Of a DNA stretch of 64,000 bases, positions 26,539 through 33,862 are shown piece after piece. Both the position numbers and the translations under genes were made by a program. The notes beneath the pieces were generated by a model, which saw nothing but the letters and a program-made list of their open reading frames with translations, ran no database searches and was not told the origin of the DNA. Source of the DNA: Asanoa ferruginea (GTDB lineage: Bacteria; Actinomycetota; Actinomycetes; Mycobacteriales; Micromonosporaceae); NCBI RefSeq assembly GCF_003387075.1, contig NZ_QUMQ01000001.1:8432001-8496000 (forward strand), in the 5' to 3' direction. Positions within the stretch are counted from its first letter, which is position 1; every line of letters begins with the position of its first letter.

Positions 26539-28125
26539 CTAGGCGCCCGGCAGGCGCGGGCCGGCGGCGCGCTGGGCCGCCATCCACTCCTCGACCTGGG
26601 CCGACGACCGCGGCAGCCCATCAGACATGACCCGCGTGCCGGTCGCCGTCACCAGGACGTCGTCCTCGATCCGGACCCCGATCCCGCGCAGCTCCGCCGG
26701 CACCAGCTCGTCCTCAGCCTGGAAATAGAGCCCCGGCTCGACGGTCAGCACATAGTTCTCGCCGACCACACCGTCGCGGTAGTTTTCTTTCCGGGCGTTC
26801 GAGCAGTCGTGCACGTCGATGCCGAGCATGTGGCCGAAGCTGTGCAGCGTCCACCGCCGGTAGATCGTCGATTCCTTGTCCATCGCCTCGTCGACGCTCA
26901 CCGGCAGCACGCCCAGATCAAAGAGACCTTCAGCGAGGACCCGCATGCAGGTCAGGTGGATGTCTTCGAACTTGACGCCCGGCTTGATGAAGTCGATGCC
27001 CGCCTGCTGCGAGCGATACACGATGTCGTAGACGTCGCGCTGCAACGACGAGAAGACCCCTGACACCGGGACCGTACGCGTGACGTCAGCGGTGTAAAGG
27101 TTCTGGTTCTCCACGCCCATGTCCATCAGCAACAGCTCACCGGGCACGGTGACACCGTCGTTGCGGATCCAGTGCAGCGTCGTCGCGTGCCGCCCGGCCC
27201 CGACGATCGAGCTGTAGCCCACGTCGTTGCCCTCATACCGGGCCCGCAGCCCGAAGACGCCCTCGATCAGCCGCTCCCGGACGCCGCGGTCGGCCGGCAG
27301 CATCCGGGCCACGTCTTCGAAGCCCCGCACGGTCGCGTCGATCGCGTCCTGGAGCTGCTCGATCTCCCACGGGTCCTTGACCAGCTTCAGCTCCGAGATG
27401 GCGATCGCGAGCTCCTGATCCCGCGTACGCCCATCTCGTGCCTTTTGGTCCTTCTCGTCCTTTTCTGTCCACGGCCGGACAGCGGCGTCGACCTCCGGGT
27501 CGAAACCGCGCAGGACCCGGGTGCGGCGCGGCGCGCAGTCAGCCAGCACCCGCTCCAGATCGGTGATCACCGTCGTCTCGACGCCCAGCGACGCCGACTT
27601 CTCCGTCAGCGTCGCCCGGCGGCCCACCCACAGCTCGCCGTCGCGGCTGCGGAAGAAATCGTCGGTCTCGCGCGAGTTGCGGGGCTTCGTGTAGAGCACC
27701 GGGTCATGGCCGTCGCCGACCGGGTGGAAGACGAGCACGCTGTCGGGGTCGAGGTCGCCGGTCAGGTAGGCGAAGTCGCTGCCCGCGCGGAACGGGTAGT
27801 CGGTGTCGTTGGCCCGGGCCTTCTCGCGACCGGTCGGGATGATCAACGTCTCACCGGGGAACTGCGCCGACAGGGCCGCCCGGCGCTCGGCGTAACGGGG
27901 GGTGCCCGGCGACGGCTTGACCGCCAGCGAGTCTTCGGCCCAGCCGGTGCGCATGAACTCGAGGAACTTCGCCGGGAAGGCCGGGTCGTGTGCCTCCACC
28001 TTGGCGGTGCTCTCGCTCATGACCGGCTCGGTCGGTTCCGCACCCGAAGCCGCACCCGAAGCCGCGGCCGAACCCGCAGCCGAACCCGCACCGGAACCCG
28101 CAGCCGCCGCCGCAGACTCACCCAT
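26539..28125 (-). CDS. Aminopeptidase P family (M24B) peptidase
   Basis: This 528-residue Xaa-Pro aminopeptidase-type enzyme removes N-terminal residues before proline. The dinuclear manganese ligands are in LLLMDMG and YTADVTRT (Asp), HSFGHMLGIDVHD (His), TVEPGLYF (Glu) and RIEDDVLV (Glu). ATG at 28125 has GGGAGG 5 bases upstream. Residues 5-30 are an Ala/Gly/Ser/Glu low-complexity arm encoded by a short imperfect repeat at 28038-28110, absent from typical homologues. The gene is divergent from the asparagine synthase gene. Confidence 0.92.
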   Translation of the reverse strand: MGESAAAAAGSGAGSAAGSAAASGAASGAEPTEPVMSESTAKVEAHDPAFPAKFLEFMRTGWAEDSLAVKPSPGTPRYAERRAALSAQFPGETLIIPTGREKARANDTDYPFRAGSDFAYLTGDLDPDSVLVFHPVGDGHDPVLYTKPRNSRETDDFFRSRDGELWVGRRATLTEKSASLGVETTVITDLERVLADCAPRRTRVLRGFDPEVDAAVRPWTEKDEKDQKARDGRTRDQELAIAISELKLVKDPWEIEQLQDAIDATVRGFEDVARMLPADRGVRERLIEGVFGLRARYEGNDVGYSSIVGAGRHATTLHWIRNDGVTVPGELLLMDMGVENQNLYTADVTRTVPVSGVFSSLQRDVYDIVYRSQQAGIDFIKPGVKFEDIHLTCMRVLAEGLFDLGVLPVSVDEAMDKESTIYRRWTLHSFGHMLGIDVHDCSNARKENYRDGVVGENYVLTVEPGLYFQAEDELVPAELRGIGVRIEDDVLVTATGTRVMSDGLPRSSAQVEEWMAAQRAAGPRLPGA

Positions 28126-28232
28126 CACGCCTCCCCATTGATCGCGCTTCCGCAGACAAGCTACCCCGCCACGCCACCCCAATCCGATGGGAGGCGACCG
28201 CCCGCTGGGCCACCCATGAAAAGATGGCCGCC

Positions 28233-30176
28233 ATGTGCGGAATCCTGGCCTTCTTCAGCGCGCACGGCGCGGCCGGCGCCCACCGCGACGCGATCGCCGA
28301 CGCGTTGGAGTGCGTGCACCACCGTGGCCCTGACGAGACCGGCATCGAGGTCATCGGCAACGACGCGGTGTTCGCCCACAAGCGGCTCTCGATCATCGAT
28401 GTGGCGTTCAGTCACGAGCCGCTGCCCTACGCGGGCGGGCGCTACCTGCTGACCTTCAACGGCGAGATCTACAACTACATCGAGCTGCGCGAGGAGTTGG
28501 CCCGCGACTACGGCGCGACCTTCGCGACCCAGGGTGACGGCGAGGTGATCGTCGCCGGCTACCACTTCTGGGGCGAGAAGGTGCTCACCCGCCTGCGCGG
28601 CATGTTCGCGTTCGTGATCTGGGACCGCCAGGAGCGCCGCGCGTTCGCCGCCCGTGACTACTTCGGCATCAAGCCGCTGCACTACCTACAGACGGTCGAC
28701 GGGGTCTACCTCGCCTCCGAGAAGAAGGCCCTGCTCCCCTTCGCCCCCGCCGCGCACGCCGGCGACGCGGGCGTCGACACCGCCAGCCTCTCGCACTACC
28801 TGACCCTGCAATACGTGCCCGAGCCCGGCACGCTGCACCAGGGCATCTCGCGGATCGGCTCGGGTGAATACCTCAACTGGACGCCCGGCTACCAGCCCGA
28901 GGTCCGCCGCTGGTACCGCCCGGTCTTCAACCCCACCCCGGTCACCGACCAGGAGCGGGTGTTCACCGAGATCCGCGAGACGCTCCGCGAGAGCGTGCGC
29001 CTACACATGCGCTCCGACGTGCCGGTCGGCTCGTTCCTGTCCAGCGGCATCGACAGCACCGCGGTTGTCGCGCTCGCACGAGAGTTCAACCCCAACATCC
29101 TGACCTTCACCGTGGGGTACGACGTCCCCGGCTACTCCGAGATCGAGGTCGCCCAGGACTCGGCGCGGCACCTCGACGTGACCACGATCCCGACCAAGAT
29201 CGGGCCGCAGGACATGATGGAGGCCCTGCCGCGGATCATCTGGCACCTCGACGACCCGGTGGCCGACCCGGCGCTGGTGCCGCTCTACTTCGTGGCCCGC
29301 AAGGCCGCCGAGCACGTCACGGTGGTGCTGTCCGGCGAGGGCGCCGACGAGTTCTTCGGCGGTTACACGATCTACCGCGAGCCGCTGTCGCTCAACGCGG
29401 TCAACTCGCTGCCCGACCCGATGCAGAAGGGCCTGCGGGCCGTCTCCAAGGTCATCCCGCAGGGCGTGAAGGGCAAGAGCTTCCTGGAGCGGGGCACGAC
29501 CCCGATCGAGGAGCGCTACTACGGCAACGCGCGGATGTTCACCGAGGAAGAGAAGCAGAGCCTGCTCCGACGCTACGACCCGTCGGTGCGCTACACCGAC
29601 GTCACCGCGCCGTTCTACGCCGAGGCCGCCGACCTCGACGACGTCACGAAGATGCAATACATCGACCTCTACACCTGGCTGCGCGGCGACATCCTGGTCA
29701 AGGCCGACCGCATCTCGATGGCCCACTCGCTGGAGGTGCGGGTCCCGTTCCTCGACCGCGAGGTCTTCGACGTGGCCGCCCGCCTGCCGGTCGACCTGAA
29801 GCTTCCGCCCCGCTCCGACGCCACGAAGTGGGCGATGCGCCAGGCGTTGCAGGGCGTCGTCCCGCCGGCCATCGTCAACCGCAGGAAGCTGGGCTTCCCG
29901 ACCCCGACCCGGGTCTGGCTGGCCGGCGAGATGTATGAATGGGCCCGCCACATCATCGCCACCTCGGGCGCCGGCGACCTGATCGACCTCAACTACGCGC
30001 TGCGCCTGCTCGACGAGCACAAGAAGGGCGACGTCGACTACTCCCGCAAGGTGTGGACGGTGCTGGTCTTCTGCATCTGGCACGCGATCTACGTGGCCCG
30101 CACGCTCGACCCGGGCATCCAGCGCAACCAGTCGGCCCTGCTGACCAAGCCGGTCGTCGGCTCGATGGTGGCCTAG
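28233..30176 (+). CDS. asnB: Asparagine synthase (glutamine-hydrolysing)
   Basis: This 647-residue two-domain enzyme makes asparagine from aspartate, ATP and glutamine. MCGILAFF places the catalytic Cys as residue 2, so the ATG at 28233 is used rather than 28224. The glutaminase domain includes HHRGPDETG and FNGEIYNY. The synthetase domain has the ATP loop SSGIDSTAV and VLSGEGADEFFGGY. Its length and layout fit the AsnB family. In actinobacteria some members modify envelope peptides instead, so the substrate is not certain. Confidence 0.9.
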   Translation: MCGILAFFSAHGAAGAHRDAIADALECVHHRGPDETGIEVIGNDAVFAHKRLSIIDVAFSHEPLPYAGGRYLLTFNGEIYNYIELREELARDYGATFATQGDGEVIVAGYHFWGEKVLTRLRGMFAFVIWDRQERRAFAARDYFGIKPLHYLQTVDGVYLASEKKALLPFAPAAHAGDAGVDTASLSHYLTLQYVPEPGTLHQGISRIGSGEYLNWTPGYQPEVRRWYRPVFNPTPVTDQERVFTEIRETLRESVRLHMRSDVPVGSFLSSGIDSTAVVALAREFNPNILTFTVGYDVPGYSEIEVAQDSARHLDVTTIPTKIGPQDMMEALPRIIWHLDDPVADPALVPLYFVARKAAEHVTVVLSGEGADEFFGGYTIYREPLSLNAVNSLPDPMQKGLRAVSKVIPQGVKGKSFLERGTTPIEERYYGNARMFTEEEKQSLLRRYDPSVRYTDVTAPFYAEAADLDDVTKMQYIDLYTWLRGDILVKADRISMAHSLEVRVPFLDREVFDVAARLPVDLKLPPRSDATKWAMRQALQGVVPPAIVNRRKLGFPTPTRVWLAGEMYEWARHIIATSGAGDLIDLNYALRLLDEHKKGDVDYSRKVWTVLVFCIWHAIYVARTLDPGIQRNQSALLTKPVVGSMVA

Positions 30177-30188
30177 GCCGCGCGCTGG

Positions 30189-30674
30189 TCAGCTCATCGA
30201 CCAGAGCGCGTTGATCGCGTTCGGGGCAAAGTGCTGGCCTCCGAGTTGGCTGACGATCGACGGTGAGGCACGCTCGGCGGCGGCGACCACGGTGTTGACC
30301 ATGGTCGCCGCCCACCGGGTCGACGGCGGGTTGTCCCAGGTGATCGGCTCCAGCGGGATCAGCAGCCGGGCCAGGATCGAGCCCCGGCCACGGTCGTCGG
30401 CCTCGATGTGGCACGTGCCGAAGTAGGCCTCCTTGTTGAGCCCGTTGACCAGCTCATGGGCCTTCGGGGTCACCTGCACCGCGGTCGCCAGGCCGCAGAC
30501 CAGCGAGAGAAACGGGTCGGGCTGCGAACCCCACCGCGGCGCGAGTACGCAGATCGCCGAGCTCCCGACGATCGCGTAGGCGTTGGCCTGGCCCGTCGCC
30601 AGCGCCTGCCAGCGGCCCTCGTGATGGCTTTCGGCCAGCAGGCGCGCGAACTCCACGCCCTCGTCGAGGTTCAT
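30189..30674 (-). CDS. Conserved hypothetical protein (161 aa)
   Basis: This 161-residue soluble protein starts MNLDEGVEFARLLAESHHEG. An AGGAGAG ribosome site precedes the ATG at 30674. The pattern of short strands and helices (CVLAPRWGSQPDPFLSLVCG, YFGTCHIEADDRGRGSILARL) loosely resembles type III chaperone/YbjN-like folds, but I am not confident of that. Its gene is convergent with asnB across only 12 bases. Function unknown. Confidence 0.7.
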   Translation of the reverse strand: MNLDEGVEFARLLAESHHEGRWQALATGQANAYAIVGSSAICVLAPRWGSQPDPFLSLVCGLATAVQVTPKAHELVNGLNKEAYFGTCHIEADDRGRGSILARLLIPLEPITWDNPPSTRWAATMVNTVVAAAERASPSIVSQLGGQHFAPNAINALWSMS

Positions 30675-30825
30675 CGCCTCTCCTCATGGGGAGTCCCAGC
30701 GGAGATCAAATTCTCACCAGCGGCCCGCGTTGATCGCCATCCGCCGGACGGGTCACGCCCGGTCGACGAAGCGGCGGCATTGAGTGAATGCGATCAACAT
30801 CTACTGTGGCCGATAGCATGGCCCC

Positions 30826-32568
30826 ATGGCGGGCCGGAGCGGGAGCGGCACCGGCGGGCTGAGTGACTCGCCTCGGCCGCCGGTCGCGCCGGTGCTCTGG
30901 CTGGCCTTCGCGATCCTCGCGGTCATCTCGTTCGGCTGCGGCCTGATCGGGCTCGAGCAATACCTCCGCGAGAACCCCGACCTCGGCTACAGCGGCCAGC
31001 CGCTCGACGTCCTCTACTACGCGCTGCAACTCTTCGTGCTCGGCTCGCCGCCGCTCGACGCGGGCGGGCCGTTCCCGGCGATCCTCGACTTCGCGCGGTT
31101 CGCGGCGCCGACCGTCACCGCGTACGCCCTGATCGAAGCCTCTCGGCTGCTCTTCGCCGCGGAGATCCGGCGACTCAAGGCCCGCACCGCCCGCGGCCAT
31201 GTCATCGTCGTCGGCGACACGCTGGTCGCCACCACGCTCGCGCGGCGGCTGCGGCAGGCCGGCCATCAGGTGGTGACCGTGCCCAGCGGGGTCGCCGAGA
31301 CCGGGCCGGCCCCACGGGTCGCCGGCGCCGCGCGCGACCCCGACATCCTGCGGGCCGCCAGCGTCGGCCGGGCCAAAGCGGTCTACGCCTGCACCGACGA
31401 CAGCGCCGCCAACACCGCGATCGCGCTGGCCGCCGCCCGGCCGCGGCGCAACGGCGACACCCTCGCCGTCTACGCGCAGGTCGCCGACCCGGAAGTGTGC
31501 GCCGCCCTACAGGCTCGGCTGCTGAGCGCGCCGACCAGGCAAGGCACCCGGCTCGACTTCTTCAACATCGACGATCTCGCCGCCCGACACCTGGTGTCCC
31601 GCGAGCCGCTGGCGCTGCCCGGCGCGCGCCCGCCGACCGTCGCGATCCTCGGCGGCACCGCGTTCGGCCGTGCCGTGCTGGTCGAGTTGGCCCGGCAGTG
31701 GCGCATCCGCGACCCCGACGCCGCACCGCTGCCGATCGAGATCGTTGACCCGGAAGCGACCGCGGCGGTGACCCACCTGACCGACCGCTACCCGTTCCTG
31801 ACCCGGGTCTGCAAGATCACGCCGCACGACTTCGGCTTCGACCGCTTGCTGGCCACGCCGTCCGACGGGCCGGTGCCGGACCGGGTGTTCATCTGTTACG
31901 ACGACGAGCAGCAGGCACTCAAGGCCGCCCTGACCGCCGAGCAGGTGTGGCCCGGCGAGCCCGGCTCGGTGGTGGTCCGGCTCGACCGGCTGGCCAGCCT
32001 GCGCGAGGCGTTCGACGGCGGCGACCGGGTGCTCGACGAGCTGTCGGGCACGCTGCGCCTCTTCGGCGTCGTACACGCGGCGTGTGATCCGGCTCTGATC
32101 GGCGACGACCTGGTCGAGCGGCTGGCCCGGGTGATCCACGAACGCTACGTGCTCGACCTGATCCGCCGCGGCGCCCGGCCCGACGACAACCCGGCCCTGC
32201 TGCCCTGGCACGAGCTGCCCGACCGGCTGCGGCTGACCAACCGGGCGCAGGCCGACGACATCGGCCGCAAGCTGCGCGCGATCGGCTGCACGCTCTCCCC
32301 CCGGGTCGGCCCCGGCCGCGAGCACTCGCTGGAAGACGACGAGGTCGAGCGGCTGGCCATCATGGAACACGAGCGCTGGCGGAAGGACCGCGCGGCACAC
32401 GGCTGGCGCTTCGCGGCGGTCCGCGACGACGAGCACAAGCTGCATCCCGCGATGGCCGGCTGGCCCGCGCTCCGCGACGAGATGCGTAACCGCAATCTCG
32501 ATGAAATCCGCCAGTTGCCGGCTATTCTCGCGGATGCCGGCTTCCGCATAGTCCGGCTGCGGACGTAG
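30826..32568 (+). CDS. Membrane protein with TrkA-like Rossmann domains and C-terminal RyR domain
   Basis: This 580-residue protein has three transmembrane segments (about residues 24-45, 61-80 and 88-108). A nucleotide-binding TrkA-N-like domain (GHVIVVGDTLVATTLARRL) and a second Rossmann unit near 268 (VAILGGTAFGRAVLVELAR) follow. The C-terminal RyR domain, about 460-575, is recognised by LPWHELPDRLRLTNRAQADD and VERLAIMEHERWRKDRAAHG. RyR domains of this type occur in bacterial conflict and nucleotide-signalling proteins. It was the first gene of an operon with the SLOG gene until a MITE inserted at its stop. Confidence 0.8.
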   Translation: MAGRSGSGTGGLSDSPRPPVAPVLWLAFAILAVISFGCGLIGLEQYLRENPDLGYSGQPLDVLYYALQLFVLGSPPLDAGGPFPAILDFARFAAPTVTAYALIEASRLLFAAEIRRLKARTARGHVIVVGDTLVATTLARRLRQAGHQVVTVPSGVAETGPAPRVAGAARDPDILRAASVGRAKAVYACTDDSAANTAIALAAARPRRNGDTLAVYAQVADPEVCAALQARLLSAPTRQGTRLDFFNIDDLAARHLVSREPLALPGARPPTVAILGGTAFGRAVLVELARQWRIRDPDAAPLPIEIVDPEATAAVTHLTDRYPFLTRVCKITPHDFGFDRLLATPSDGPVPDRVFICYDDEQQALKAALTAEQVWPGEPGSVVVRLDRLASLREAFDGGDRVLDELSGTLRLFGVVHAACDPALIGDDLVERLARVIHERYVLDLIRRGARPDDNPALLPWHELPDRLRLTNRAQADDIGRKLRAIGCTLSPRVGPGREHSLEDDEVERLAIMEHERWRKDRAAHGWRFAAVRDDEHKLHPAMAGWPALRDEMRNRNLDEIRQLPAILADAGFRIVRLRT

Positions 32569-32731
32569 GCCCTATCCGGTGGATCAGTGCGAGCCGAGAC
32601 GGAGTCCAGGTGTCGTCTGGTGGTGGCCCGGGATTGTCGGCATACCGGTGTTGTATGTCGGTGATCCCGGGACGCCGCCAGGCGGCGGCTGGGCCCGTCG
32701 CAGGCCGCGCTGATCCGCCGGATAGGGCCTA
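32566..32731. mobile_element. MITE-like 162-bp palindrome with TA target duplication
   Basis: The element (32568-32729) has ends beginning GGCCCTATCCGG in inverted orientation; the outermost 22 bases of each side match with one mismatch. The whole element folds into one long hairpin with a small loop near 32648. TA dinucleotides flank it on both sides, as expected for IS630/mariner-type insertion. No transposase is encoded. Removing the element with one TA restores a TAA stop for the RyR gene and places the SLOG ribosome site 15 bases from its ATG. Confidence 0.75.
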
Positions 32732-32747
32732 AAAGGAGGGGACGGGC

Positions 32748-33218
32748 ATGCCCCGCATCGGGGTCACTGGGCACGTGCGCCTCGCGGCTGGCACCGCCGA
32801 GTTGGTCTATGCCGGCCTGACCGCCGCCCTCGCCGCGCACGACTCGCCGCTGCACGGGGTCACCTGCCTCGCCGACGGCGCCGACCAGCTCTTCGCCCGC
32901 GCGGTCGCCGAACTCGGCGGCACCTACGAGGTCGTGTTGCCCGCCGCCGACTATCGCAACCTGGTCGCCGACCCCAAGGCCTTCGACGACCTGCTCGGCA
33001 AGGCGATCCGGGTCGACTACCTGCCCTATCCCGAGGCGGGGCCGGCGGCCTATTTCGCCGCCAGCGCCGAGTTGCTCGGCCGGGTCGACCACCTGATCGC
33101 GGTCTGGGACGGCGCACCGTCCGACGTGGTCAGCAGCACCGCCAACGTGGTGCGCACCGCCCAGGAGCGTGGCCTCCCGGTGACTGTGCTCTGGCCGGCG
33201 GGTGCACGGCGCGCCTAG
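32748..33218 (+). CDS. SLOG-type small nucleotide-binding-like protein
   Basis: This 156-residue Rossmann-like protein starts MPRIGVTGHVRLAAGTAELV, matching the SLOG GxxGHR entry motif, with TCLADGADQLFARAVAELGG and HLIAVWDGAPSDVVSSTANVV as the second and third blocks. SLOG domains are proposed to bind or sense nucleotide ligands in conflict and signalling systems. A strong AAGGAGGGG ribosome site lies 7 bases before the ATG. It belongs with the RyR gene upstream and is separated from it only by the MITE. Confidence 0.75.
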   Translation: MPRIGVTGHVRLAAGTAELVYAGLTAALAAHDSPLHGVTCLADGADQLFARAVAELGGTYEVVLPAADYRNLVADPKAFDDLLGKAIRVDYLPYPEAGPAAYFAASAELLGRVDHLIAVWDGAPSDVVSSTANVVRTAQERGLPVTVLWPAGARRA

Positions 33219-33221
33219 CTT

Positions 33222-33239
33222 CTGTCAGTTGCCTGACAG
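33222..33239 (+). terminator. Short perfect hairpin after the SLOG gene
   Basis: Seven-base arms ctgtcag (33222-33228) and ctgacag (33233-33239) flank a 4-base loop 4 bases after the SLOG stop. It could terminate the RyR-SLOG transcript or act as an operator for the LemA gene that follows. A short GTTTG tract comes next. Confidence 0.4.
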
Positions 33240-33278
33240 GTTTGCCCCTTGTTCATGAATCCCGGTTCACCATGCGCC

Positions 33279-33857
33279 ATGAGCCTCAGTCCCCTGGTTA
33301 TCGCGATCATCGTGATCGCCGTCATCGCCGTTCTGGTCCTGTTCTGGGCGGTGCGCACATTCAACGTCCTGATCCGCCAGCGCAACCAGGTCCGGGCGTC
33401 CTGGGCCCAGATCGACGTGCAGCTCAAGCGCCGCCACGACCTGGTGCCAAACCTGGTCGAAACCGTCAAGGGGTACGCCGGCCACGAGCGCGCGACGCTC
33501 GACGCGGTGGTGGCGGCGCGGGCCGGCGCGATGGCGGCCGGTGCGAGCCCGTCGGTCGAGCAGCGCTCCGCCGCGGAGGGCATGCTGACGCAGAGCCTGG
33601 GCCGGCTGTTCGCGCTCGCCGAGGCCTACCCGGACCTCAAGGCCAACCAGAACTTCCTGCACCTACAGAGCGAACTGGCCAACACCGAAGACAAGATCGC
33701 GTACGCCCGCCAGTTCTACAACACGGCCGTCCAGACGCTCGACAACACCGCGCACTCGTTCCCGAGCATGTTCGTCGCCTCGATCGCCGGCATCAGGCCA
33801 GCCGGCTACTTCCAGGCGTCCGGTGCCGAGCAGGCCCCGGTCCAGGTCCGTTTCTGA
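33279..33857 (+). CDS. LemA family membrane protein
   Basis: This 192-residue LemA-type protein has an N-terminal transmembrane segment (residues 5-25), then a helical domain with VLIRQRNQVRASWAQIDVQL near residue 30 and RRHDLVPNLVETVKGYAGHE, hallmarks of the family. LemA proteins are often paired with DUF2207-like membrane proteins, exactly as here. The biological role is unclear. I chose the ATG at 33279; a TTG at 33249 would add 10 residues. Confidence 0.88.
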   Translation: MSLSPLVIAIIVIAVIAVLVLFWAVRTFNVLIRQRNQVRASWAQIDVQLKRRHDLVPNLVETVKGYAGHERATLDAVVAARAGAMAAGASPSVEQRSAAEGMLTQSLGRLFALAEAYPDLKANQNFLHLQSELANTEDKIAYARQFYNTAVQTLDNTAHSFPSMFVASIAGIRPAGYFQASGAEQAPVQVRF

Positions 33858-33862
33858 CCTCC

